NCBI GenBank assembly: GCA_002403375.1
Contig: DHHQ01000009.1
Coordinates: forward strand, 10,307 to 74,306
Source of the DNA: Thiobacillus denitrificans
GTDB taxonomy: Bacteria > Pseudomonadota > Gammaproteobacteria > Burkholderiales > Thiobacillaceae
Length of the DNA stretch: 64,000 nucleotides
Direction: 5' to 3'
Below, piece after piece: positions 1 to 8,239 of the stretch (positions are counted from its first letter, which is position 1; each line of letters begins with the position of its first letter). Position numbers and translations under genes: made by a program. The notes under the pieces are model-generated. The model saw nothing but the letters and a program-made list of their open reading frames with translations. It had not been told where the DNA came from and ran no database searches.

Positions 1-548
1 ACAAGGCCGAGCTCGGCCCCTCGATCGGCTACCTGCCGCAGGACGTCGAACTGTTCGACGGCACGGTCGCGGAGAACATCGCCCGCTTCGGCGAACTCGA
101 TTCCGAGGCGATCGTGCAGGCGGCGACGCTGGCCGGCGTGCACGACATGATCCTGCACCTGCCCGCAGGCTACGACACGCCGATCGGCAACGCCGGCTGC
201 GCGCTGTCGGGCGGCCAGCGCCAGCGCATCGCGCTGGCCCGCGCGCTGTACGGCGATCCGTCGGTCGTCGTGCTCGACGAGCCCAATTCCAACCTCGACG
301 ACGTCGGCGAAGCGGCCCTGGTCGCCGCGCTGAAGCAGCTCAAGGAAGCCGGCAGGACCGTCGTCCTGATCACCCACCGCACCAGCGTGCTCTCGGTGAT
401 CGACCGCCTGCTGGTACTGCGCGACGGCCAGGTCCATGCCTGGGGCCCGCCCGCGGAAGTGCTGGCGGCACTCAACCAGGCGGCGCAGAAGGAGCGGTCG
501 GCGGCGCAGGCGGCCGCTGCGGGTGCGCCGGTCAGGCTGGTCACCTAG
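1..548 (+). CDS. Type I secretion ABC transporter ATPase/permease, 3' end only
   Basis: C-terminal part of an ABC ATPase, read in the frame that begins at base 3; the 5' part lies outside the window. Visible in order: a Q-loop (YLPQDVELF), the ABC signature LSGGQRQRIALARAL, Walker B (VVVLDEP) followed by N-S-N-L-D, and the switch histidine in LITH. It is followed after 40 bases by an HlyD-type adaptor and then a TolC-type channel, so it is most likely the inner-membrane engine of a PrtD/HlyB-like type I secretion system that exports an unprocessed protein. The short form of the Q-loop and signature fit the PrtD group. No RTX-type substrate gene is visible here; it may lie upstream. The Ala-rich tail after the ATPase core is low complexity. 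Confidence 0.9.
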   Translation, partial: KAELGPSIGYLPQDVELFDGTVAENIARFGELDSEAIVQAATLAGVHDMILHLPAGYDTPIGNAGCALSGGQRQRIALARALYGDPSVVVLDEPNSNLDDVGEAALVAALKQLKEAGRTVVLITHRTSVLSVIDRLLVLRDGQVHAWGPPAEVLAALNQAAQKERSAAQAAAAGAPVRLVT

Positions 549-588
549 TTCCCGGCGTCGTCCACGCAGAAGCGAAGCGGAGGTCACC

Positions 589-1950
589 ATGGCAAACCCC
601 ACAAACCAGGACGAGGCACCGGCCGGCAACCGGCTCGAGCAGGCCGCGCGCGCGACCGACCTTTCCGGCAACCCGCACCGGCCGACGCGGATCGGCGTCG
701 CCCTGCTGCTCGTCGGCCTCGGCGGCTTTCTCGCCTGGGCCGCGCTCGCGCCGCTCGACGAGGGCGTGCCGGCGCCGGGGGCGATCGTCATCGAATCGCA
801 GCGCAAGCCGGTGCAGCACCTGAGCGGCGGCATCGTGCGCAAGGTCCACGTCACCGAGGCGCAGCAGGTCGAGGCGGGCACGGTGCTGGTCGAACTCGAC
901 GACACCCAGCTGCGCGCCGACATCGAGGCGGCCAAGGTGCGCTACTACGGCGGGCTCGCGCTCGAAGCGCGGCTGCAGGCCGAGAGCGACCGCGCGTCGC
1001 GCATCGTCTTCCCGGCCGAACTGGTCGCCGCCGCCGAGGAGGACCCGCTGGCACGGCGCAACATGGACCTCCAGCAGCAGCTCTTCTTCAGCCGGCGGGT
1101 CGCCCTGCAGGCCGAACTGCGCTCGATCGACGAGGCGATCGCCTCGCTGCGCTCGCAGCGCGTCGGCCTCCACGCGCGGCTCGACGGCCTGCGCCGCCAG
1201 CTCGCGCTGCTCGACGAGCAGCTGCGCGGCAGCCGCGACCTCGCGGCGGACGGCTACCTGCCGCGCAACCGCCTGCTCGAGGAGGAGCGCCTGAACGCCG
1301 ACCTGCACGCCCAGATGCTCGACCTGGAAGCCAGCATCACCGCCCGGCAGAACGACATCTCGGAACTGACGCTGCGCCGCCAGTTCCGCATGCACGACTT
1401 CCTGCAGGGCGTCGACGCCGAGCTCGCCGCGGTCGCCCGCGAGCTGCCGGCCCACATGGAGCAGCTCGCCTCGCTGGCGACCGAGATCACGCGCACACGG
1501 CTGGTCTCGCCGGTCAAGGGCACGGTCGTCGGCCTGCAGGTGCAGTCGGTCAACGCGGTCGTCGCGCCCGGCAGCAAGATCATGGACATCGTGCCGGCGA
1601 ACGAGCGGCTGATCCTCGAGGTGCGCATCGAGCCGCAGCTGATCGACCGCCTGAAGCCGGGGCTGAACGCCGACATCCGCTTCAACGCGTTCCAGGATGC
1701 GCCCGACACCATCGTCGAGGGGCGGCTGATTTCGGTGTCGGCCGACCGCTTCACCGACCCGGTGACCAACCAGCCGTATTTCCTCGGCCGCGTCGAGGTG
1801 CCGCCCGAAAGCCTCGGCCGGCTCAAGGACAAGCGGCTGGTCCCGGGCATGTCGGCCGACGCCGTCATCAAGACCGGGGAACGCAGCCTGCTCGACTACC
1901 TGGTCCGTCCGCTGATGCGCCGCGTGTCGACGTCGATGACCGAGTACTGA
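589..1950 (+). CDS. HlyD-family membrane fusion protein of the type I secretion system
   Basis: 453 aa periplasmic adaptor. The ATG at 589 is preferred because GGAGG lies 6 bases upstream; the open frame extends further back over the ATPase gene but that part is not protein-like. One membrane helix at about residues 35-55 (VALLLVGLGGFLAWAAL) is followed by LAPLDEGVPAPGAIV, the classic start of the HlyD/PrtE barrel-lipoyl region. Residues about 110-310 form long coiled coils rich in Ala, Leu, Arg and Glu, then LVSPVKGTVVGLQV marks the second half of the lipoyl domain. The length and layout are those of PrtE/HlyD adaptors, which bridge the ABC ATPase and the outer-membrane channel. It is probably co-transcribed with the ATPase. 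Confidence 0.92.
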   Translation: MANPTNQDEAPAGNRLEQAARATDLSGNPHRPTRIGVALLLVGLGGFLAWAALAPLDEGVPAPGAIVIESQRKPVQHLSGGIVRKVHVTEAQQVEAGTVLVELDDTQLRADIEAAKVRYYGGLALEARLQAESDRASRIVFPAELVAAAEEDPLARRNMDLQQQLFFSRRVALQAELRSIDEAIASLRSQRVGLHARLDGLRRQLALLDEQLRGSRDLAADGYLPRNRLLEEERLNADLHAQMLDLEASITARQNDISELTLRRQFRMHDFLQGVDAELAAVARELPAHMEQLASLATEITRTRLVSPVKGTVVGLQVQSVNAVVAPGSKIMDIVPANERLILEVRIEPQLIDRLKPGLNADIRFNAFQDAPDTIVEGRLISVSADRFTDPVTNQPYFLGRVEVPPESLGRLKDKRLVPGMSADAVIKTGERSLLDYLVRPLMRRVSTSMTEY

Positions 1951-1952
1951 AC

Positions 1953-1970
1953 GCCGGGCAGGCGCCCGGC
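1953..1970 (+). terminator. GC hairpin after the hlyD-type gene
   Basis: GCCGGGC, loop AGGC, GCCCGGC: a perfect 7-bp stem three bases after the stop codon. No T-run follows, so this could be a weak or factor-dependent terminator, or simply an mRNA 3' stabiliser between the adaptor and the tolC gene. Confidence 0.4.
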
Positions 1971-2168
1971 GGCGGTCGGGTGCAGTGCCGACACGCCGGC
2001 CGCGCTCGGCAACTGCGCGCGACTCGGCTAAGGTAAGAACGTAGGTCCGAGACGCATCCCCCTGAAAGCATTGATGGAGGAGGGGGAGGGGAAAGCAGAC
2101 GGCCCGAACCGGCCGGGCCCTGGCGCCGCGGACGGGGCGGAACCCGCCGACACGCGAGAGCTGAACGA

Positions 2169-3545
2169 ATGACCAGAATGCACACGCGCCTGACCACCTT
2201 CGTGAAACCCGTTTGCTGGCTCGCGCTCGCCGCGAGCAGCCTCGCCAGCGCCGAGCCGATCGACCTGAAAGGCGCGGTGCTGCGTGCCCTGGAGACGGAA
2301 GCGGAATACCGTTCGGTGCGCGCCGAGCTCGACGCCATCCGCGAGGAGAAGGCCCGTGCGCGCGCCGGCCTGCTGCCGACGCTGTCGGCGTCCGGCACGC
2401 ATACCGACAACGACGCCGAGCGCACGTTTGCCGACGGCAGTTCCGACGAGCCGAGCTATACCAGCAAGCAGTACAACCTGACCCTGAAGCAGCCGATCCT
2501 GCGCCGCGACAGCTGGGTCAAGTACCGCCAGGCCGGGACCCGCATCGCCTCCGCCGAGCAGCAGGCGGACAGCGAGCGGGTCCGGCTCGTTCTCGACGTC
2601 AGCGAGCAGTACCTCGACTGCCTCTACGCCGACGCGGTGGCGCGTTTCGCGCGTGCCGAGGTGAGCGCGCTCGAAGGGCTCGTCACGGCGGTCACCCGCG
2701 GGTTTTCGGCGGGGGCCAACACGCGCACCGACATCCTCGACGCCGAAGCGCGCCTCGACGCCGCGCGGGTCCGCCTCATCGAGGCGCAGCAGTCGATCGA
2801 CTCCTCGCGCCGCGCGCTGGAGTCGTCGACCGGCCGGCCGGTGAGCGCGATCCATCCCATCGTCCAGGCGCGGCTGGCGCTGCGGGACCCGCATCTGCGG
2901 ATCCGCGACTGGCGGGAAGCCGCGCTGACGGCCAATCCGGAAGTCCAGGCCGCGACGTTCAACGTCGAACTCGCGCGCCAGGAGGTCCAGCTCCAGCAGG
3001 CGGGGCATTACCCCTCGCTCGACCTCGTCGTCCAGCACCAGCATGCGGAAAGCGACTCGATCACCACGCTCGACGTCGAGACCCGGACCACGCTGTGGGG
3101 CGTGCAGTTCAACGTGCCGCTGTATTCCGGCGGCCTGGTCACCGCGTCGACCCGCCAGGCGGGCAGCCGGCTGGCGCGCGCCCAGGCGGAACTCGACGCC
3201 AAGCGCGAGGAGGTCATGCTGCGCACCGCGCGCGCGGTCGAGGCGCTGCTGGCCGGCGGCCAGCGGGTGCAGGCGCTGAGCCGCGCCGAGGCGTCGGCGA
3301 CCGCCGCGCTGACCGGCACCGAGAAGGGCCTGCAGGCGGGCACGCGGAGCTTCGTCGACGTGCTGAACGCCCGCCAGCAGCTGTTCGAAGTCCAGCAGTC
3401 GAGGGCGCGCGCCGACGCCGACTTCATCCTCGCCCTGCTGCAGCTGAAGGCCGCCGCCGGCCAGGCCGACGAAGCGGCGATCGACGAGGCGAACGCCTTC
3501 CTCGCGGACAGCGCGAGCGTCGTCTTCCCGACCCTTGCGGAGTAG
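2169..3545 (+). CDS. TolC-family outer-membrane channel of type I secretion
   Basis: 458 aa. The N-terminus TRMHTRLTTFVKPVCWLALA with cleavage after SLASA is a signal peptide. The rest shows the internally duplicated TolC/OEP pattern of long amphipathic helices, with a second-repeat start near QVQLQQAGHYPSLDLVV and a strand segment near GVQFNVPLYSGG, both typical of the family. It should form the trimeric outer-membrane duct that completes the ABC/HlyD pair upstream. A gap of 218 bases precedes it, longer than the ATPase-adaptor gap, so it may have its own promoter. Family membership is clear; the exported substrate is not known. Confidence 0.92.
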   Translation: MTRMHTRLTTFVKPVCWLALAASSLASAEPIDLKGAVLRALETEAEYRSVRAELDAIREEKARARAGLLPTLSASGTHTDNDAERTFADGSSDEPSYTSKQYNLTLKQPILRRDSWVKYRQAGTRIASAEQQADSERVRLVLDVSEQYLDCLYADAVARFARAEVSALEGLVTAVTRGFSAGANTRTDILDAEARLDAARVRLIEAQQSIDSSRRALESSTGRPVSAIHPIVQARLALRDPHLRIRDWREAALTANPEVQAATFNVELARQEVQLQQAGHYPSLDLVVQHQHAESDSITTLDVETRTTLWGVQFNVPLYSGGLVTASTRQAGSRLARAQAELDAKREEVMLRTARAVEALLAGGQRVQALSRAEASATAALTGTEKGLQAGTRSFVDVLNARQQLFEVQQSRARADADFILALLQLKAAAGQADEAAIDEANAFLADSASVVFPTLAE

Positions 3546-3559
3546 GGCGGAGGCCGCCC
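3545..3559 (+). terminator. GC hairpin after tolC-like gene
   Basis: GGGCGG, loop AGG, CCGCCC directly at the stop codon: a 6-bp perfect stem without a T-run. Possible end of the secretion operon, weak evidence. Confidence 0.3.
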
Positions 3560-3738
3560 CGGCCCCGCCCGCTCCCGCGTCCCCCTGTTGCTGAAGATGC
3601 GGCGGTCCGCCGGCGTCACCGGCCGGCCGCCGCAGCGTGCCGGAAGGCGGCGCCTATACTGGATCCAGGCCAGCGGCCGGCACGCGCTCCTGGCGGCGCA
3701 GGTGCCGTGTCCGTCCGTTGCCTCCCCAAGAGGTGAGC

Positions 3739-5433
3739 ATGCTCGACGAATACACGCACCAGCCACGCATTGCCTACTTTTCCATGGAAATCGCGCTGCG
3801 CAACGAGATCCCGACCTACTCGGGGGGCCTCGGGGTGCTGGCCGGCGACACCCTGCGCTCGGCCACCGACCTCGATCTGCCGCTGGTGGCGGTGAGCCTG
3901 GTCAGCCGCGCCGGGTATTTCCGCCAGGAGATCGATGCCCATGGCCGCCAGGTCGAGCACCCCGCCATGTGGGATCCGCGCGACTGGGCCAGGCCGCTCA
4001 ACGCCAAGATCGCGGTGACGATCGAGGGCAGGGCGGTATGGATCGGCGCCTGGCTGTACGAGCACGAGAGCCATCTCGGCGGCCGCCAGCCGGTGCTGCT
4101 GCTCGACACCGACCTCGACGAGAACCTTGCCGAAGACCGCGAGATCACCCATTACCTGTACGGCGGCGACGACGTCTACCGCTTCAAGCAGGAGATCGTC
4201 CTCGGCGTCGGCGGGGCGCGCCTGCTGCGCGCGCTCGACTTCGAGATCCTGCAGTACCACATGAACGAGGGGCACTCCGCGCTGCTCGGCCTCGAACTGC
4301 TGCGGCGCCATGAATACCCCCCCGAGAACGTGCGCCCCGGCGAATCGCCGTACGACCTGCCGCGGGTGCGCGAGTTGTGCAACTTCACCACCCACACCCC
4401 GGTCGAGGCCGGCCACGACCGCTTCTCCTACGACCTGGTGCAGCGCGTGCTCAACGCCAGCATCGATCTTGCAGCGATCAAGCGCCTCGCCGGCGAGGAC
4501 AAGCTCAACATGACCCGGCTCGCGCTCAACCTCAGCGAATACGTGAACGGCGTCGCCAAGCGCCACGCCGAGGTGTCGAACCGGATGTTCCCGGGCTACC
4601 GGGTGCACGCCATCACCAACGGCGTCCATCCGTTCACCTGGACCAGCGAACCGTTCCGCAAGCTCTACGACCACCATCTGCCGAGCTGGTGCCACGAACC
4701 CGAGCAGCTCGTGCGCGCCGACTGCTGCCTGTCCGAGGCGGTCATCCAGGAGGCGCATCAGCAGGCCAAGCTGGCGCTGATCGAGCGGGTGCGCGCGCGC
4801 GCCGGCGCGAGCCTCGACCCGGGCCTGCCCATCCTCGGCTTCGCCCGCCGCATGACCGCGTACAAGCGGCCCGACCTGCTGTTCACCGACCTCGAGCGGC
4901 TGCAGGCGATCGCCCGCAAGCATCCGTTCCAGATCGTGCTCGCCGGCAAGGCGCATCCGCACGACGAGGGCGGCAAGCGGCTGATCGAGCAGCTGCACGC
5001 GCTGATGCGCCAACTCGAAGGCGTCGTGCCGATCGCCTTCCTGCCCGACTACGACATGGACAACGCCCGCGCGCTGGTCGCCGGTGCCGACGTCTGGCTC
5101 AACACGCCGCTGCGCCCCTACGAAGCCTCCGGCACCAGCGGCATGAAGGCCGCGTTCAACGGCGTGCCGAGCCTGTCGATCCTCGACGGCTGGTGGATCG
5201 AGGGCTGCATCGAGGGCGTCACCGGCTGGGCGATCGGCAACGATACCGGTGCCGACGACGGCGACGCCGCCGCCCTCTACGACAAGCTCGAACAGGTGGT
5301 GCTGCCGCTCTACTACGACCCCGACCGTGGCGGCTGGGCCCGCGTCATGAAGGGCGCGATCAGCAAGAGCGCGTCGTACTTCAACAGCAGCCGCATGATG
5401 CGGCGCTACGCGGCCGAGGCCTACCTCCGTTGA
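3739..5433 (+). CDS. glgP: Alpha-glucan (glycogen) phosphorylase, short GT35 form
   Basis: 564 aa; ATG at 3739 has AGAGGTGAG upstream, and homology-like sequence begins at once (RIAYFSMEIALRNEIPTYSGG). This is the short bacterial/archaeal type of glycogen phosphorylase, which releases glucose 1-phosphate from alpha-1,4-glucans with pyridoxal phosphate. Motifs visible: SGGLGVLAGD near the N-terminus, HMNEGHSA, TNGVHPFTW, and near the C-terminus GTSGMKAAFNGVPSLS, in which the Lys is the expected PLP-binding residue. At 564 aa it lacks the extra N-terminal region of the roughly 800 aa E. coli/rabbit enzymes, as usual for this subgroup. It stands alone with rtcA 30 bases downstream; no glycogen synthesis genes are in the window. 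Confidence 0.93.
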   Translation: MLDEYTHQPRIAYFSMEIALRNEIPTYSGGLGVLAGDTLRSATDLDLPLVAVSLVSRAGYFRQEIDAHGRQVEHPAMWDPRDWARPLNAKIAVTIEGRAVWIGAWLYEHESHLGGRQPVLLLDTDLDENLAEDREITHYLYGGDDVYRFKQEIVLGVGGARLLRALDFEILQYHMNEGHSALLGLELLRRHEYPPENVRPGESPYDLPRVRELCNFTTHTPVEAGHDRFSYDLVQRVLNASIDLAAIKRLAGEDKLNMTRLALNLSEYVNGVAKRHAEVSNRMFPGYRVHAITNGVHPFTWTSEPFRKLYDHHLPSWCHEPEQLVRADCCLSEAVIQEAHQQAKLALIERVRARAGASLDPGLPILGFARRMTAYKRPDLLFTDLERLQAIARKHPFQIVLAGKAHPHDEGGKRLIEQLHALMRQLEGVVPIAFLPDYDMDNARALVAGADVWLNTPLRPYEASGTSGMKAAFNGVPSLSILDGWWIEGCIEGVTGWAIGNDTGADDGDAAALYDKLEQVVLPLYYDPDRGGWARVMKGAISKSASYFNSSRMMRRYAAEAYLR

Positions 5434-5463
5434 GCCGTCGCGGCCGGCGGCGGTGAAGCCGCG

Positions 5464-6528
5464 ATGATCGAGATCGACGCATCGTTCGGCGAAGGCGGCG
5501 GCCAGGTCCTGCGCAGCGCGCTCGCGCTGTCGGTGATCACGCGCACGCCGATGCGGCTGACCAACGTCCGCGCCCGCCGCCCGCAGCCTGGCCTCAAGCC
5601 CCAGCATCTCAGGGCGGTCGAGGCCGCGGCGCAGATCGGCGCGGCGCACGTCGAAGGCGCGGCGCCCGGCTCGCAGACGCTCGTGTTCGAGCCGAGCGCG
5701 CTCGAGGCCGGCCACTACGCCTTCGACATCGGCACCGCGGGCTCGACGGGCCTGCTGCTGCAGACGCTCTGCCTGCCGCTGAGCTTCGCCGCCGGGCCGT
5801 CGCGGCTGAGCCTTGCCGGCGGCACCCACGTGCCCTGGAGCCCCTGTTTCCACTACCTGCAGTGGCAGTGGCTGCCGTACCTGGCGCAGATCGGCTACCA
5901 CGTCGCGTGCAGCCTCGAGCGCGCCGGCTTCTACCCGCGCGGCGGCGGCATCGTGCACGCCGACATCGTCCCCAGCCGTCACCTCAAGCCACTCACGCTC
6001 GCCGAGCGCGGCCGCCTGCTGCGCATCCGCGGGCTCTCGGCGGTCGGCCGGCTCGACCGCTCGATCGCCGAGCGGCAGCGCGCCCAGGCCGTCGAACGGC
6101 TGCGCGGGGTGGGCGTGCCGCCCGAGATCGAGGTCGCCGAAGTGCCCGCCGCGTCGCCCGGCACCTTCATCGTGCTGCAGGCCGAATTCGAAGGCGGCCG
6201 ATGCTGCGCCTTCGCACTCGGCGCGCGGCACAAGCGCGCGGAGAAGGTCGCCGACGAGGCCGTCGACGAACTGCTCGCCGACCTCGGCGCGGGCGGCGCG
6301 ATCGACGGCTGGCTCGCCGACCAGCTGCTGCTGCCGCTCGCCTTCGTTCCCGGGCGGTCGACCTTTTCGGTCTGCCGCGTCAGCCAGCACCTGCGCACCA
6401 ACGCCGAGCTGCTCGGCCATTTTCTGCCGGTCGAGGTCGGGATCGAGGGTGAAACCGGCGAGCCGGGGAGGGTGGTCATCGAGGGCACGCACATCCCGAC
6501 GCCGGCAATCGGAAAGGGGGCGTGTTAG
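5464..6528 (+). CDS. rtcA: RNA 3'-terminal phosphate cyclase
   Basis: 354 aa. Converts an RNA 3'-phosphate into a 2',3'-cyclic phosphate through a covalent AMP-histidine intermediate. The family N-terminus is obvious (SFGEGGGQVLRSALALS, then RPGL-like QPGLKPQHLRAV), with GTAGSTGLLLQTL and RGGG further on. The region ADQLLLPLAF and SQHLRTNAEL holds the catalytic histidine; by codon count it is residue 309, the same number as the nucleophile of E. coli RtcA. The gene starts 30 bases after glgP. There is no rtcB or rtcR nearby, so the sigma-54-controlled rtcBA arrangement of enterics is not seen here. A DUF504 RNA-repair-type protein occurs at 17270. Confidence 0.95.
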   Translation: MIEIDASFGEGGGQVLRSALALSVITRTPMRLTNVRARRPQPGLKPQHLRAVEAAAQIGAAHVEGAAPGSQTLVFEPSALEAGHYAFDIGTAGSTGLLLQTLCLPLSFAAGPSRLSLAGGTHVPWSPCFHYLQWQWLPYLAQIGYHVACSLERAGFYPRGGGIVHADIVPSRHLKPLTLAERGRLLRIRGLSAVGRLDRSIAERQRAQAVERLRGVGVPPEIEVAEVPAASPGTFIVLQAEFEGGRCCAFALGARHKRAEKVADEAVDELLADLGAGGAIDGWLADQLLLPLAFVPGRSTFSVCRVSQHLRTNAELLGHFLPVEVGIEGETGEPGRVVIEGTHIPTPAIGKGAC

Positions 6529-6529
6529 T

Positions 6530-6819
6530 GTCGGATTGCATGATCTGGCGCTTCCCATCGAATCGGGAGGTCTCGCTACCGAATCGGCGCGTGCGCCCAT
6601 TGCCTATGCGTTTGGAACGATGGGGGTCGAGTCGGTCGTGGTGAGTGTCGAGCCCGGGCAGCCAGACGGGATGGTGCGTCTGTCTTTGCGCTCCACACAA
6701 GCGAGCTTATGCAGGTCGCCCTGCCCATGTGCCAACGCATGGGGTTCAAGTGGAAGTCGGCCGCGCCGATGATTCACGGTGTCGGATACGATGTTTATGT
6801 CAAGGAACTCGAGGACTGA
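6530..6819 (+). pseudogene. Degraded GNAT acetyltransferase remnant(s)
   Basis: Two stretches of GNAT-like sequence lie in different frames with no usable start. The first (from 6530) reads GLATESARAPIAYAFGTMGV followed by ESVVVSVEPGQ, which is the acetyl-CoA-binding motif A region. The second, ending in a TGA at 6817, reads ELMQVALPMCQRMGFKW and ends in GYDVYVKELED, a typical GNAT C-terminus. They could be one gene with deletion and frameshift or the debris of two different genes. The sequence composition is slightly less GC-rich than its neighbours. Confidence 0.6.
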
Positions 6820-6944
6820 CCCCGCGGTACAGGGACCACGCGCATGAAGCCGCGCCGGGCCCCGGACCGCCAGGGCCCCACGGTATCGCCCGTCGAAGGA
6901 CGGGCATCTATAGTGAACGGATTCCCACACGCGAAGGAAATGTC

Positions 6945-7226
6945 ATGGCGACCTACATTCTGTTCGGCAAGATGAGCCTGGAGGCGGTGCGCGCCGTCAG
7001 CGCCCAGCGCACCGAGGACGCGATCGCGCTGATCAGGAAGCACGGCGGCGAGTACAAGGCGGGTTACGCGCTGCTCGGCGAGGTCGATTACGTGGTCATC
7101 CTCGACCTGCCCGATACCGAGCGCGCGATGCAGGTCTCGCTCGGCCTGAGCAGGCTTCTCGGCATCAGCTTCCGCACCGCGCCCGCGGTCGCCATGGACG
7201 CGTTCGACAAGCTCGCGGCCGCCTAG
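6945..7226 (+). CDS. GYD-domain protein
   Basis: 93 aa; ATG at 6945 with GAAGGAAA upstream. Resembles the small GYD-family ferredoxin-fold proteins: begins MATYILFGKMSLEAV, has the family-type segment EVDYVVILDLPD in the middle, and ends with a short hydrophobic helix. Members of this family are soluble small proteins of unknown role. A six-base inverted repeat (CCCGTC/GACGGG, 6889-6904) and a TATAGT box (6910-6915) sit just upstream and may belong to its promoter. Confidence 0.75.
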   Translation: MATYILFGKMSLEAVRAVSAQRTEDAIALIRKHGGEYKAGYALLGEVDYVVILDLPDTERAMQVSLGLSRLLGISFRTAPAVAMDAFDKLAAA

Positions 7227-7336
7227 CGCGAGCGGCCTCGACGGCCGCCAAGGAGGAAAGCAGGCCAGCTGTCTCGCCAGCCTTTCACGGCACTGCTGCG
7301 GGAGTCGCTGGCGCGAGGAAGAGAACCGGACGCCTC

Positions 7337-7882
7337 ATGAATCCGAATATCGTCATCCGGCCTGAAACGGTTTCCGACGCGGACGCGATCACCGGGGTGA
7401 CCGTCGCCGCGTTCGAGACGCTGGAGATCAGCAGCCACACCGAGCAGTTCATCGTCACGGCGCTGCGCGCGGCCGGGGCACTGACGCTGTCGCTGGTCGC
7501 GGAAATCGGCGGCCGGGTGGTCGGCCACGTCGCCTTTTCGCCGGTGACGATTTCGGACGGCACGCCGGACTGGTACGGGCTCGGGCCGGTTTCGGTATTG
7601 CCGGCCTGCCAGCGGCAGGGCATCGGCAAGGCGCTGATCCGCGAAGGGCTGTCACGCCTGAGGGCGCTGGGCGCGCGCGGATGCTGCCTTGTCGGGCATC
7701 CGGATTACTACCGGAAATTCGGCTTCCGGAACGTGCCGGGGCTCGGGATCGAGGGCGTGCCGCCGGAGGTTTTTTTCGCGCTGCCGTTCGACGGGCGCAT
7801 GCCGCAGGGCAGCGTCACCTTCCACGCGGCGTTCGCGGCCGATGGCGCGGCGCCTGCGGGCGAAGCTTCAAATCGCAGCTGA
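7337..7882 (+). CDS. GNAT-family N-acetyltransferase, YhbS-like
   Basis: 181 aa. The motif A region SVLPACQRQGIGKALIREGL binds acetyl-CoA; IVIRPETVSDADAITGVTVAAF at the start and the later GHPDYYRKFGFRNVPGLGI are the hallmarks of the YhbS-like subgroup, whose acceptor is not generally known. The protein is complete and of usual length. It is unrelated in detail to the broken GNAT remnants about 500 bases upstream. The start at 7337 follows AGGAAGAG about 17 bases upstream, so the ribosome site is not strong. Confidence 0.88.
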   Translation: MNPNIVIRPETVSDADAITGVTVAAFETLEISSHTEQFIVTALRAAGALTLSLVAEIGGRVVGHVAFSPVTISDGTPDWYGLGPVSVLPACQRQGIGKALIREGLSRLRALGARGCCLVGHPDYYRKFGFRNVPGLGIEGVPPEVFFALPFDGRMPQGSVTFHAAFAADGAAPAGEASNRS

Positions 7883-7919
7883 CGCTACCTCTGTTCACCC
7901 TGGGCCGTGGGCACGACGC

Positions 7920-7961
7920 AAAAAGGCCCGGCCGTGCGGCTGCGCGCCGCCGTGCCGGGCC
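7920..7961 (-). terminator. Intrinsic terminator of the leftward small membrane protein gene
   Basis: On the minus strand an 8-bp perfect stem (GGCCCGGC/GCCGGGCC) with a GC-rich inner arm is followed by five Ts, 20 bases after the stop of the 48-aa gene. It lies in the convergent gap and could also act weakly on the GNAT gene. Confidence 0.8.
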
Positions 7962-7980
7962 CGTTCTGGCGGGCTGAGGC

Positions 7981-8127
7981 TCAGCGCTGGATGACCATGA
8001 AGATGCCGGCGACGAGTCCGAGCGCGGCCATGACCATGTTCATGTGGTTGAACTTCAGGCCGAACAGGGTCGAGAGCGCCATGACGATGAACCAGATGCC
8101 TGCCAGAAAAACGCCGATGCCTTTCAA
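7981..8127 (-). CDS. Two-helix membrane microprotein (48 aa)
   Basis: 48 aa starting at a TTG (8127) with GGGAG 7 bases upstream; no ATG is available near the N-terminus. Two hydrophobic segments (IGVFLAGIWFIVMALSTLF and MVMAALGLVAGIFMVI) are separated by GLKFNHMN, so it should be a membrane hairpin. A strong intrinsic terminator follows directly, which supports a real transcription unit. Function unknown; similar tiny two-helix proteins are common and uncharacterised. Confidence 0.7.
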   Translation of the reverse strand: MKGIGVFLAGIWFIVMALSTLFGLKFNHMNMVMAALGLVAGIFMVIQR

Positions 8128-8239
8128 GTGAATCTCCCGGGTTGGATGTGAGGTGCGGGCATCGTAGCGCAATCGCCGGCACCGGCCGCGCGCGGGCCGA
8201 CGGGCGGCCGGCAAGGCGGTACGGCCTGCCGTCAAGTCG

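Noticed and set aside
3616..6600. A very long open frame on the minus strand opposite glgP and rtcA
   Set aside because: Shadow of high-GC coding DNA; its sequence is low-complexity His/Arg/Ala/Gly without any domain, while both plus-strand genes are clear family members.
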